This document shows, piece by piece, positions 9,375 through 17,982 of a stretch of DNA of 64,000 nt. The notes under the pieces are model-generated. The model was not told where the DNA came from. It searched no databases and saw only the letters and a list, made by a program, of their open reading frames with translations. How positions within the stretch are numbered: position 1 is the first letter of the stretch; each line of letters begins with the position of its first letter. The translations under genes and the position numbers were made by a program. The stretch comes from Schumannella soli (GTDB taxonomy: Bacteria; Actinomycetota; Actinomycetes; Actinomycetales; Microbacteriaceae): positions 62,160 to 126,159 of the forward strand of contig NZ_VHQG01000002.1 of the NCBI RefSeq assembly GCF_006517435.1, given 5' to 3'.

Positions 9375-10025
9375 GTGAGCAGTTCCCGGAGTACCCCTGC
9401 GCCCGGCGCGCTCGCTACCCGACCCCGCTTCGGCACCTCGGTGGCCATCCCGCGGCACATCCGCCGCCGCCACTCCCTGCCGCTCTTCGCGGGTCTCGCG
9501 ACGCTCGCCTTCGTGCTCGTCTCGATCGTCGACCCCTACAGCGGCGCCTACGCCTCGGCCACGGTCGCCCCGGGGCACGACGGCCGCCTGCAGACCTATC
9601 AGGCCGGCGCCGCGGGCGGATCCGCGACCCAGCGCGACGGCTACCAGGTCATCAAGCCGCAGCCCGTCGCCCCGGCGGCGCCGAAGGGCGGCCGCGCCGC
9701 TCCCGCCGCCGGCACCCCCGACCCGGGCAGCGCGAAGGCGATCGCCCACGACATGGTCGTGGCCCGCGGCTGGGGCGAGGGCGAGTACGACTGCCTGGTC
9801 TCGCTGTGGAACAAGGAATCGCACTGGAACGTCTACGCCCACAACTCGGGCAGCGGCGCCTACGGCATCCCGCAGGCGCTCCCCGGTTCGAAGATGGCGA
9901 GCGCCGGTCCCGACTGGCAGACCAACCCTGCGACGCAGATCACCTGGGGCCTGGGCTACATCACGGGTCGCTACGGCACCCCGTGCGGCGCCTGGGCCAA
10001 GAGCCAGTCGTCCGGCTGGTACTGA
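9375..10025 (+). CDS. Secreted lytic transglycosylase-like protein
   Basis: A 216-residue cell-wall enzyme candidate. A basic N-terminus, one hydrophobic segment (about 36-52) and a Pro/Ala-rich linker precede a compact SLT/lysozyme-like domain (about 118-216). The likely catalytic glutamate is E148 in WNKESHWN, followed by the GAYGIPQALPGSKM block seen in small actinobacterial transglycosylases. It would cleave peptidoglycan between MurNAc and GlcNAc. TAAGGT at 9360-9365 is a plausible -10, nine bases before the GTG, so the leader would be very short. Confidence 0.82.
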   Translation: MSSSRSTPAPGALATRPRFGTSVAIPRHIRRRHSLPLFAGLATLAFVLVSIVDPYSGAYASATVAPGHDGRLQTYQAGAAGGSATQRDGYQVIKPQPVAPAAPKGGRAAPAAGTPDPGSAKAIAHDMVVARGWGEGEYDCLVSLWNKESHWNVYAHNSGSGAYGIPQALPGSKMASAGPDWQTNPATQITWGLGYITGRYGTPCGAWAKSQSSGWY

Positions 10026-10084
10026 CCTCCTCCCGCAGACCGACGCCGGGCATCGTCCGAGTCCGCCTGCGTAGACTCCATCGC

Positions 10085-10381
10085 ATGCCCCGCTCGAACC
10101 GTCCGCGCCAGCGTCGCGCGGAGGAGAGCGAGCCGCTCGACATGAACCGCGTGCTCGGCGGCATGCGCCGCGTCGAGGCGAAACGCGATGGCGAATGGAA
10201 CGTGCAGCCGCAGTCCGCCGGCGCCGCTGTGAAGGTCTACACCTGCCCCGGATGCGGTGGCGAGATCGCCGAGGGCATCCCGCACGTGGTCGCCTGGCGC
10301 GCCGACGGCATCATGGGCGAGGCCGACGATCTGGCTGCCCGCCGTCACTGGCACAGCCGCTGCTGGAGGATCCGCGCATGA
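10085..10381 (+). CDS. Small zinc-ribbon-like protein
   Basis: A 98-residue hypothetical protein. The N-terminus is basic. The C-terminal half carries CPGCGGEI and later a HWHSRCW motif, giving three cysteines and histidines that could bind one zinc ion. The family is widespread in actinobacteria without assigned function. The ATG follows TAGACT (10072-10077) by seven bases, a leaderless start. Its stop overlaps the next gene's start (ATGA), so it is probably translationally coupled to the hydrolase downstream. Confidence 0.75.
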   Translation: MPRSNRPRQRRAEESEPLDMNRVLGGMRRVEAKRDGEWNVQPQSAGAAVKVYTCPGCGGEIAEGIPHVVAWRADGIMGEADDLAARRHWHSRCWRIRA

Positions 10382-11109
10382 CCGACCCGATCGAGATCCG
10401 CGGCAGCGTCGATCTGCCGGCCCGCCGTGAGGACGTCGTGCTGCGCACCGACGACGGCCTCGAGCTCGTCGGCGAGCTCGCCCTGCCGCAGGCCGCCCAG
10501 CCGGTCGGCACGCTGCTCTTCCTGCACCCGCTGCCCACCGCCGGCGGCTTCATGGACTCGCACATCGTGCGCAAGTCGTCGGGACGGCTGCCGGCGCTCG
10601 CCGACCTGGTGGTGCTGCGCTTCAACTTCCGCGGCGTCAGCTCACCCCGGGGCACGTCGCAGGGGTCCTTCGGCGAGGGCGTCGATGAACGGCACGACCT
10701 CGGCGCGGCCCTGCGGTTCGTCGCCGAGCGCGGCCTGCCGACGCCGTGGCTCGTCGGCTGGTCGTTCGGCACCGAGGTGCTGCTCAAGCACGGGCGGGAT
10801 GCCGACATCGCCGGCGCGATCCTGCTGTCGCCGCCGCTGCACCGCACGAGCGACGCCGAGCTGGCCCGCTGGCGCGACTTCCCGCATCCGCTCGTCGCTC
10901 TCGTGCCCGAGCACGACGACTTCCTGAAGCCGGCCGAGGCGGCCGAGCGCTTCGCGATCGTGCCGAACCTCGAGCTCGTCGCCGTCGAGGCGGCCAAGCA
11001 CCTGTGGGTGGGCGAGAAGCAGACGTCTCGCGTGCTGAGCGAGATCGTGCAGCGCGTCAACCCGGCGGCGCTGCCGTTGCCGACCGAGTGGCCGCCGCCC
11101 GCGACCTGA
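10378..11109 (+). CDS. Alpha/beta hydrolase
   Basis: A 243-residue cytoplasmic hydrolase of the alpha/beta fold. The oxyanion strand LLFLHPLPTAGG (about 46-57) is followed by the nucleophile elbow GWSFGTE with S129. A likely acid lies in the EHDDFLKP segment and the histidine in AKHLWVGE. Substrate is unknown; the family includes esterases and dienelactone-hydrolase-like enzymes. It overlaps the upstream zinc-ribbon gene by four bases. No signal peptide is present. Confidence 0.85.
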   Translation: MTDPIEIRGSVDLPARREDVVLRTDDGLELVGELALPQAAQPVGTLLFLHPLPTAGGFMDSHIVRKSSGRLPALADLVVLRFNFRGVSSPRGTSQGSFGEGVDERHDLGAALRFVAERGLPTPWLVGWSFGTEVLLKHGRDADIAGAILLSPPLHRTSDAELARWRDFPHPLVALVPEHDDFLKPAEAAERFAIVPNLELVAVEAAKHLWVGEKQTSRVLSEIVQRVNPAALPLPTEWPPPAT

Positions 11110-11195
11110 CCCGCCGAGCGCGGCCGGTCGGCCCGCCCGCGCCCGAACCGTCGACCGGCGAGCCGCCGGCGACATCATCGAAGAGGAGAACCCCC

Positions 11196-11501
11196 GTGCG
11201 CAGCATCACCGTGCAGCAGCTGTCCGAGCTCGACGCCCCGAGCGTCGTCGACGTGCGCGAGCCGGACGAGTACGCCGCCGTGCACGCGGTCGGCGTGATC
11301 CCGATCCCGATGCAGTCGGTGCCCGAGCGCCTCGACGAGCTGCCCGAGGGCACCATCCACCTCATCTGCAAGTCGGGTGGACGCAGCGGCCGCGTCGCCG
11401 CGTACCTCGAGCAGCAGGGCTACGACGTCGTCAACGTCGAGGGCGGCACCGACGCGTGGGTCGCCGCGGGTCTGCCGACCGAGTCGGGCGCCACCGCCTG
11501 A
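11196..11501 (+). CDS. Rhodanese-like sulfurtransferase domain protein
   Basis: A single-domain rhodanese of 101 residues. The motif DVREPDEY at 19-26 and the active-site loop with C58 (CKSGGRS) are intact, so sulfur transfer is chemically possible. Such small rhodaneses carry persulfide sulfur in the cytoplasm. The GTG start at 11196 follows a GAGGAG site. The reading frame is open further upstream through the preceding gene, but that part is a shadow of the hydrolase. Confidence 0.86.
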   Translation: MRSITVQQLSELDAPSVVDVREPDEYAAVHAVGVIPIPMQSVPERLDELPEGTIHLICKSGGRSGRVAAYLEQQGYDVVNVEGGTDAWVAAGLPTESGATA

Positions 11502-11523
11502 CGACCTGGGGTGGAGACCCTCG

Positions 11524-12567
11524 CTAGAGCTCGTTCTGGCGGGGGATGATGACCTGCTTCACGATGAGCAGCGCCGACGCCGCCACCGGGATCGCGATGA
11601 GCGCTCCGAGGATGCCGAGCAGCGAGCCGCCCGCGAGCGCCGCGATAACGACGACCGCGCCCGGCACCTTGACGGCGCGGTTCATGATGTTCGGGCTCAG
11701 CACGTAGGCCTCCACCTGCATGTAGATCACGTAGTAGATCGCGACCGCGATGACGGAGGGCGAGCCGTTGAACAGCCACACGGCGAGCGTGATGACGACC
11801 GAGCCCGAGATCGTTCCGACGAGCGGGATCAGCGAGAACAGGAAGGCGATGAAGGCGAGCAGCGCCGAGTACTTCGCGCCGACGATGAACGTCAGGAAGA
11901 TGAAGCTGAGGATGCCGTTGCAGAGCCCCAGCGCGACCTGGCCGACGACGTAGCGGCCGACCGAGGCGGTGATCTGCTCGGAGATGTCGATGAAGCGCTC
12001 GCGCTTCGTGGCCGGCACGAGCTGGTAGAGGCCGCGCTTGATGCTGGCCAGCGAGGCGACGAAGTACAGCGTGAGGATCAGCACGATCAGGCCGCCGAAG
12101 GCGCCGTTCGCGATCGTGAAGATGGTGCTGAACGCGGCGCCGGTGATGCCGCCGAGGTTCTTGGTGAGCTCGTTCTGAACCGTGTTGAGCGTGTCGTTGT
12201 AGTCGAGCCACGGGAGGGTCGACTCGAACCACTTCTGGATCTCGTTGTTCTCGAAGGCCTTGACGATCGACGGGATCTGGTCGATCAGCGTGCCGATCTG
12301 GTCGCTGACGACCGGCACGATCGCGAACACGAGCCCCGCGAAGATGCCGAGGATCACGACCAGCACGATGAGGATCGCGAGCCAGCGCGGCAGCTTGCGC
12401 CGCTCGAGGAACGAGACGGCCGGGTCGATGCCGAGCGCGAGGAAGAGCGCGGCGCCGATGTAGGTGATGATCGTCGCGAGCGACGAGATCGACGAGCCGA
12501 TCAGCAGCGCGAGCAGCACCCCCAGCCCGCCGAAGAGCCCGAAGCGGAAGGCGTTCTGGATCTTCAT
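11524..12567 (-). CDS. AI-2E family transporter
   Basis: A 347-residue integral membrane protein of the AI-2E (YdiK/TqsA) family, with roughly eight helices arranged as an N-terminal pair of hairpins, a long extracellular loop (about 90-145) and a C-terminal helical block. Family members export small molecules or act as ion antiporters; the substrate here is unknown. The ATG at 12567 is preferred over a GTG six bases upstream, because AAGGAG is then spaced six bases from it. The gene is convergent with the rhodanese gene, with only 22 bases between. Confidence 0.85.
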   Translation of the reverse strand: MKIQNAFRFGLFGGLGVLLALLIGSSISSLATIITYIGAALFLALGIDPAVSFLERRKLPRWLAILIVLVVILGIFAGLVFAIVPVVSDQIGTLIDQIPSIVKAFENNEIQKWFESTLPWLDYNDTLNTVQNELTKNLGGITGAAFSTIFTIANGAFGGLIVLILTLYFVASLASIKRGLYQLVPATKRERFIDISEQITASVGRYVVGQVALGLCNGILSFIFLTFIVGAKYSALLAFIAFLFSLIPLVGTISGSVVITLAVWLFNGSPSVIAVAIYYVIYMQVEAYVLSPNIMNRAVKVPGAVVVIAALAGGSLLGILGALIAIPVAASALLIVKQVIIPRQNEL

Positions 12568-12671
12568 GGGCACTCCTTCTGGGCAGGCGAGCGGGTCGCC
12601 GTGGCGTTCAGCGGGTCGAGCTTGTCAGCGCGGCCGATGCGAGAGCCCCGGCTTTCGGCGGGGGTTCAGCT

Positions 12672-15600
12672 TCAGTCCGCGCTTCCGATCCTCTCAGCCT
12701 GACCGAGCATCCCGCGCAGGTTCTCGAAGTAGCCGGCGACCGCGTCGCGCTCGATGCGGATCTTCTCCAGACGCTCCTCGGCGTCGGCGAGCAGCTCGGC
12801 CGAGCGCGCCTCGGCCTCGGCGACGATCGCGGCGCTGCGCTTCTCGGCGTTCGCGAGGATCTCGGATGCCGTCGCGCGCGACTCGTCGAGTCGCTTCTTC
12901 GCCTCGCGGGTCGAGTCGGCGGTGACCTTCTCGGCGTCGGCGCGGGCGGCGGTCGCGCGCTCGGCGGCCTCGGCCATCTGCGCGTTCGCCTCGTCGAGGT
13001 AGGTCTTCGTCGCCGCCGCGGCGGTCTGGTGGGCCGTCTGGTACTCCTTCTCGGCCTCGTCGCGGCGGGCGGTCAGCTCGACCTCGAGATCCGCGCGCGC
13101 CTGCTCGGCCTCGCGGGCGAGCAGCGCGCGCTGCTCGTCGGACTCGTGCTCGAGCTGCGCGCGGGTGGTCGTGCCCTCGGCGGCGAGCAGCTCGCGCTGG
13201 CGGGCGGTGTCGCGGTCGAGGTCGGCGCGCTCCTTGGCGATGTCCGACTCGAGCTTCGCGCGCACGTCGGCGAGATCGTGGTCGATCTCGGCGCGGCCCG
13301 CGGCGATCTCGGCCTCGAGCTCGGCCCGCCGCCCGGCGACCTCGGCCTCGAGGGTCTCGCGGGCGGCGGCGGCTTCGGCGTCGTACGCGGCGCGCTCGCT
13401 CGCGATCGCGGCGTCGTGCTTCTCGCGTGCGGTGGCGATCTCCGACTCGGCCGTCGTGCGCTGCGAGGCGAGCTCGCGCTCGAGCTCCGTGCGGGCGTGC
13501 GCCAGCTCGGCGTCGAGAGTGGCGCGGGCCTGCGTCGCCTCGGCCTCGAGGGTGGCGCGCTCGCGGTCGACGTCGGCCGTGAGGGCGGCGCGGGCGTCGG
13601 CGACCTCGGTCTCGATCGCGGCGCGGGTCTCGGCGGTCTCGGCCTCGAGGGCGGCGCGGACGCGCTCCTGCTCGGCTTCGAGCTCGGCGCGGCCGTTCGC
13701 GACGTCGGCCTCGAGCTTGCGGCGGGTGCGGGTGTCGTCGCCCTTGAGCTTGGCGCGACCGCTGGTGAGCTCCTTCTCGAGCGCGGCGCGGGCCTCCCCG
13801 ACTTCCTGCTCGAGAGCGGCACGCGTCTCCGTGACCTCGCGATCGAGGGCGGCGCGGCCCTCGGTGTCGTCTTTCTCGAGCTGCGCGGTGACCTGTGCGA
13901 CACGGGCGTCGAGCTCGGCGCCGGTCGTGGTGACGTGCTCGTCGTGCGCGGCCCGGGTCTCGGCGAGGAGCTTCTCGTGCGCTGCCGTCGTCTCGGCGAT
14001 GTGCCGGTCGTGCTTCGCCTGCGTCTCGGCGAGGTGCTTGTCGTGCGCCGAGGTCGTCGTGGCGAGGTGGTTGTCGTGCTCGGTGCGGGCCTGCTTGAGC
14101 TCGGTCTCCTGCGCGGTGCGGGCGTCGCTCAGCTCGGTCTCGAGCTCGGTGCGCGCGGCCTGCACCTCGCTCGCGAGCTCGCTGCGCGTGCGCTCGACCT
14201 CGTCGGCCAGCTCGCGACGCGCCGTCGAGAGCTCGTCCGCCAGCGCCGCGCGGGCCGTGTCCACCTCGGTCGCGAGGCTCGCCTGCGTCGTCGACACCTC
14301 GGTCGCGAGCGCCGCCTTCGTCGTGCTGACCTCGTTCTCGAGCTCGGCGCGGGTGCTCGTGACATCGGCTTCGAGGGCGGCGCGGGTCGTGACGACCTCG
14401 TTCTCGAGCTGGATGCGGGTGATCTCGAGCTGGTTCGCGAGCTCGGCCGAGCGGGCCGAGATCTCGTTCTCGAGGGCCGCGCGCCGCGTCGTGAGCTCAG
14501 TCTCGAGCTCGGCGCGGGCGCGGGTCACGTGATCGTCGATCCCCGCTCGCTCGCGGGCGACGTAGGCGTCGGTCTCGGCCGTGTCCTGCGCGACGCGCGC
14601 CTCGATCGCGGCGGTCTTCTCGGCGACCTCGGCGTCGATGGCCGAACGACGCTCGGCGATCTCGGCATCCAGGGTGGCGCGGGTCTCCTTCTCGAGCGTC
14701 TCGACCTCCGCGGTGCGGCGGGCCACATCGGTGTCGAGCTGAGCCCGGGTGGATCCGAGGTGCGAGTCGTGCGCGGCGCGCTCGCTCGCGATCGCCGCGT
14801 CGTGGTCGGCGCGAGCCCGGGCGAGCTCGCCCTCGAGCTCGGCACGGCGCTGGCCGAGCTCGGAGTCGAAGGCCTCGCGCACCTGCGCCAGCTCGTCGGC
14901 GACCTCGGCGCGCGCCGCGCGCAGCTCTTCGGCGAGGTCGGCGCGGGCGGTGCGCTGCTCGACCTCGAGGGCCTCGCGAGCCGCGGCGGTGTCGCTGCCG
15001 AGCGCGGCGCGGGCCGTCGTCATCTCCTGCTCGAGCGCGGCGCGCTGCTTCGCGGTCTCTGCCTCGAGGGCGGCCCACTTGGCCGTCGACTCGTTGTCGA
15101 GCGCCGCGCGGTCGTCGGCGAGCGTGCGCTCGTGGTCGGTGCGACCCTGCTCGATCTCGTGAGCGAGGGCGGCGCGGGACTGCTCGCTCTCCGCCGTGAA
15201 GGCGGCGCGCTCGCGCTCGGTGTCGCGGGCGAGCGCCGCGGCGGCGTCGCGCGCCTCGGAGGTCTCGCGCTGGGCGACGACGCGCAGCTCGGCGATCTCG
15301 CGCTCGGCCTCGGCGCGCAGGGCGGCGGCCTCGCGCTTGGCGGCGGCGCGCGCATCCGCCGACTCGGTGGCGACGGCGCCGCGGATCGAGGCGGCCTCGC
15401 GGATCGCGTCCTGGGTGGCCGACTCGGCCGCGACGCGGGCCGAGGTGCGCAGCTGCTCGGCCTCCTCTTGGGCGTCGTCGAGCAGGCGCGTCGCCCGCTG
15501 CTCGGCCTCGCTGACGGTGCGTGCGGCGAGGGCGGCGCTGTCGTCGCGCAGCTTCTGCACCTCGGCGCCGACGCTCGAGCGCAGCTTCTCGGCGTCGATG

Positions 15601-15878
15601 TCGGCCTGGCTGATCAGGCGGGTCGCCTGCTCCTCGGCCGTGCGCAGGGTCGATTCGAGCTTCGTGCCGAGGCCGCTGTAGGTGGGGCTGCCGACCTCGT
15701 CGATCTCGGCCTGCAGATCTTCGACGACCGCCTGGAGGCGCTTGACCTCCTTCGCGGACTCCGTCTTGTCGGTGTTCGCCTTGATCAGGTCGCGTCGGAG
15801 AGTCCCGACGGCCTTGTCGACCTCGTCTTTGCGGTATCCGCGCAGCTCGGTGCCGAATCCGGTGTCGTCTGCCGCCAC
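12672..15878 (-). CDS. Giant coiled-coil protein with DivIVA-like N-terminus (Scy/FilP-like)
   Basis: A 1068-residue, almost wholly helical protein. Residues 5-30 (GFGTELRGYRKDEVDKAV) resemble the DivIVA membrane-binding motif. Residues 40-223 are ordinary coiled coil. Residues 224-949 are 66 unbroken 11-residue repeats of the type R-A-x-L-x-x-E-x-x-x-x. The C-terminus (about 950-1068) is a different coiled coil ending in an ERDAVAGYFENLRGML segment. Streptomyces Scy and FilP are polar coiled-coil organisers built partly on hendecads, so a role as polar or cytoskeletal scaffold is inferred. The GTG at 15878 is chosen because an AGGAG site lies eight bases upstream and TAGACT (15939-15944, minus strand) gives a -10. 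The frame stays open for 53 more codons upstream. Confidence 0.85.
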   Translation of the reverse strand: MAADDTGFGTELRGYRKDEVDKAVGTLRRDLIKANTDKTESAKEVKRLQAVVEDLQAEIDEVGSPTYSGLGTKLESTLRTAEEQATRLISQADIDAEKLRSSVGAEVQKLRDDSAALAARTVSEAEQRATRLLDDAQEEAEQLRTSARVAAESATQDAIREAASIRGAVATESADARAAAKREAAALRAEAEREIAELRVVAQRETSEARDAAAALARDTERERAAFTAESEQSRAALAHEIEQGRTDHERTLADDRAALDNESTAKWAALEAETAKQRAALEQEMTTARAALGSDTAAAREALEVEQRTARADLAEELRAARAEVADELAQVREAFDSELGQRRAELEGELARARADHDAAIASERAAHDSHLGSTRAQLDTDVARRTAEVETLEKETRATLDAEIAERRSAIDAEVAEKTAAIEARVAQDTAETDAYVARERAGIDDHVTRARAELETELTTRRAALENEISARSAELANQLEITRIQLENEVVTTRAALEADVTSTRAELENEVSTTKAALATEVSTTQASLATEVDTARAALADELSTARRELADEVERTRSELASEVQAARTELETELSDARTAQETELKQARTEHDNHLATTTSAHDKHLAETQAKHDRHIAETTAAHEKLLAETRAAHDEHVTTTGAELDARVAQVTAQLEKDDTEGRAALDREVTETRAALEQEVGEARAALEKELTSGRAKLKGDDTRTRRKLEADVANGRAELEAEQERVRAALEAETAETRAAIETEVADARAALTADVDRERATLEAEATQARATLDAELAHARTELERELASQRTTAESEIATAREKHDAAIASERAAYDAEAAAARETLEAEVAGRRAELEAEIAAGRAEIDHDLADVRAKLESDIAKERADLDRDTARQRELLAAEGTTTRAQLEHESDEQRALLAREAEQARADLEVELTARRDEAEKEYQTAHQTAAAATKTYLDEANAQMAEAAERATAARADAEKVTADSTREAKKRLDESRATASEILANAEKRSAAIVAEAEARSAELLADAEERLEKIRIERDAVAGYFENLRGMLGQAERIGSAD
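13032..15209 (-). repeat. 66 tandem hendecad (33-bp) coding repeats
   Basis: Within the coiled-coil gene, codons 224-949 read as 66 consecutive 11-residue units without a phase break, for example RAELEAEIAAG, RAEIDHDLADV, RAKLESDIAKE and RADLDRDTARQ. Position 1 is usually Arg, position 4 usually Leu, Ile or His, and position 7 usually Glu or Asp. The DNA copies differ in sequence, so they are old repeats held by protein selection, not a recent slippage array. The same composition opens a 971-codon frame on the opposite strand, which is an artefact. Confidence 0.93.
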
Positions 15879-16209
15879 TGTCAGCTCTCCTGTCGTCGGC
15901 CGCTGTCGGGCGGGCCGAAAGTCGATCGGACCGTGAAAGTCTAGTGAGGCGGCGCAGCTGGGTTCTCCTCGCGTCCCCGGCGACCGGCGCGGCGCGGCGT
16001 CGTGCGATGCCGACGGGCGTATAGAGGCGACTCTCACGTCACTGTCAGCCCGATCTTGGGCTGAGAGCGGAGCGACCGGTATCCTGGGTTGTCTTTGTCT
16101 GCTGCTCCGCTGCGCCCAGCGCGCGGAACTCCCTCCACCGGACCGCCGGTGAACCCGTCGGGAGTGGGGCGGGCCACGAGCCGCCCTGCAGCACGAGAGG
16201 AGTTCATCC
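15879..16209. promoter_or_regulatory. Divergent promoter region
   Basis: 331 bases between two divergent genes. Leftward, TAGACT at 15944-15939 is a -10 for the coiled-coil gene. Rightward, TTGGGC (16056-16061), an 18-base spacer and TATCCT (16080-16085) form a promoter for the gene at 16210. A 7-bp inverted repeat TCAGCCC-N6-GGGCTGA (16046-16065) covers that -35 and is a good operator candidate. No gene is seen here. Confidence 0.6.
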
Positions 16210-17982
16210 GTGAGATTCGTCCTCGCGATCGTGCTGTTCGTGTGCGCGCTCGCGTCGGCTGGCTATGGGATCGCGCAGCGCACCGTGCTCGCCGGTCCCG
16301 ACCAGCTGACCGTGAAAGCCGAGGTGCGCTCTGACGCGCCGATCACCATCATCAGCGGAAAGACGCTGAGCTCGGTGGGCGGCGCCCAGCAGCTGACCGT
16401 GGGCGGCTCCGGCGAGGTCAACCTCGCCTACGGCCGCACCGCCGACGTCATGGCCTGGGTCGGTGACAGCTCGTACAACACCGTCTCCTACAACGCGGAG
16501 AAGGGCGCGCTGACCGGCAAGACCGTCGACGGCTCCGACTCCGATGCGATCCCCTCGGCGGTGGGCAGCGACCTGTGGCTCGATGAGAAGCGCGGCGAGT
16601 CGAGCGTGGCATGGCCGCTCAAGCTGTCGAGCGACTACTCGGTCATCGTCACCGGCGCGAAGGATGCGGCGGCGCCCGCCGACGTCAGCATCCGCTGGCC
16701 CCTCGACAACTCCGCGCCGTACTCGGGTCTGCTGATCCTCATCGGCATCGCGCTGCTCATCGCGGGCCTGCTCGCGTTCATCTGGGCGCTCGTGCACGCA
16801 CGGCGTCGCCGCGGTCCGCGACGCAAGCAGCCGAAGCTCCCGCGCGCGCCGCGGCCCAAGGCCATCACCGCCCGCTCGTCGCGAGCGCTGCCCGCCGGCC
16901 CCAGCGCACCGCGCGGCGGTCGTCGCCGCGGATTCGTCGTGATCCCCGCGCTGCTCGTCGGCGCCCTGGCGCTGACCGGCTGCACGACGCTCAACGGGCT
17001 CACGGGCGCCGGCGGCGGATCGGCCGCGTCGCCGTCGCCGAGCGCCTCCGCCTCGGGCGCCGCCGCGACGAAGCCGGTCGCCGTCCTGCCCGCGCAGCTC
17101 GACAAGATCGTCGCGCGGGTGAGCACCTCGGTCGGTCGCGCCGACGCCGCGCTCGACGCCGACCTCGCCTCCGACCGCCTCACCGGCCCGGCGCTCACGA
17201 CCCGCACGGCGAGCTACAAGATCCGCAAGGCCGACGCCAACCAGACCGCGGAGCCGTCGATCCCGGCGGCGAGCGTCGAGGTCGACCTGCCGCAGCAGAA
17301 CGCCTCCTGGCCGCGCACCGTATTCGCGGTCGTCGTCGATCCGAAGCAGCCGACCGTCGCGCCGATGTCGCTCATGCTCGTGCAGGAGTCGGCGCGCAGC
17401 CAGTACAAGGCCGAGTACGTCATCCCGCTCGAGGCGAAGGCCAAGGTGCCCGACCTCGCGCCCGCCGACCTCGGCGCCTCGCGCGTCAAACCCGACGTGA
17501 AGTACCTCAAGATCGAGCCGAGCAAGCTGGTCGACGCCTACGCGGGCATCCTGCTGCAGGACACGGCCGCCCCCGACTACGACTTCTTCGACGCCGACGG
17601 CGACGCGCTGCGCACCGCGCTCGGCGCGAGCTACAAGGCGCAGCGCAAGGCGAGCCTGCCGGCGTCGGCCACGATCGACTTCACGCACGCGCAGGGCCCC
17701 GGCGAGACGATCGTGTTCGGCACGAACGACTCCGGCGCGATCGTCACGGTCGACCTCAACGACATCGAGACGGTCAAGCCCGCCGAGCAGGGCGCCGCGA
17801 TCAACCCCGACGGCCGGGTCAAGCTGCTGTCGGGCATCTCGCAGACCACGAAGGGCATCCAGTCGACCTACGACGTGCAGCTGCTCTTCTACGTGCCGCT
17901 CGCCTCCGATACCGACCCCCAGGCGAAGATCAAGCTCCTCGGCTTCTCGCAGGTGCTGTCTGACGCGAAGGAGCTGCCATGA
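16210..17982 (+). CDS. Membrane protein with internal lipobox (DUF8094-like)
   Basis: A 590-residue protein of unknown function. An N-terminal helix (2-20), an extracytoplasmic beta-rich domain (about 30-170) and a second helix (173-195) lead into a very basic cytoplasmic loop (197-240). A third hydrophobic segment then ends in the lipobox LTGC with C258, followed by a Ser/Ala/Gly linker and a large extracytoplasmic domain (about 290-590). The lipobox in mid-protein, after a positively charged loop, looks like a lipoprotein signal fused behind a two-helix membrane protein. The GTG start has a GAGAGGAG site. The next gene overlaps by four bases. Homologues occur in Microbacteriaceae; the DUF name is from memory. 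Confidence 0.78.
   Translation: MRFVLAIVLFVCALASAGYGIAQRTVLAGPDQLTVKAEVRSDAPITIISGKTLSSVGGAQQLTVGGSGEVNLAYGRTADVMAWVGDSSYNTVSYNAEKGALTGKTVDGSDSDAIPSAVGSDLWLDEKRGESSVAWPLKLSSDYSVIVTGAKDAAAPADVSIRWPLDNSAPYSGLLILIGIALLIAGLLAFIWALVHARRRRGPRRKQPKLPRAPRPKAITARSSRALPAGPSAPRGGRRRGFVVIPALLVGALALTGCTTLNGLTGAGGGSAASPSPSASASGAAATKPVAVLPAQLDKIVARVSTSVGRADAALDADLASDRLTGPALTTRTASYKIRKADANQTAEPSIPAASVEVDLPQQNASWPRTVFAVVVDPKQPTVAPMSLMLVQESARSQYKAEYVIPLEAKAKVPDLAPADLGASRVKPDVKYLKIEPSKLVDAYAGILLQDTAAPDYDFFDADGDALRTALGASYKAQRKASLPASATIDFTHAQGPGETIVFGTNDSGAIVTVDLNDIETVKPAEQGAAINPDGRVKLLSGISQTTKGIQSTYDVQLLFYVPLASDTDPQAKIKLLGFSQVLSDAKELP

Noticed and set aside
13029-15944. 971-codon open frame on the plus strand opposite the coiled-coil gene
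   Set aside because: It mirrors the repeat-rich minus-strand gene; the product is low-complexity Leu/Gly/Arg and has no start signal or homologous motif.
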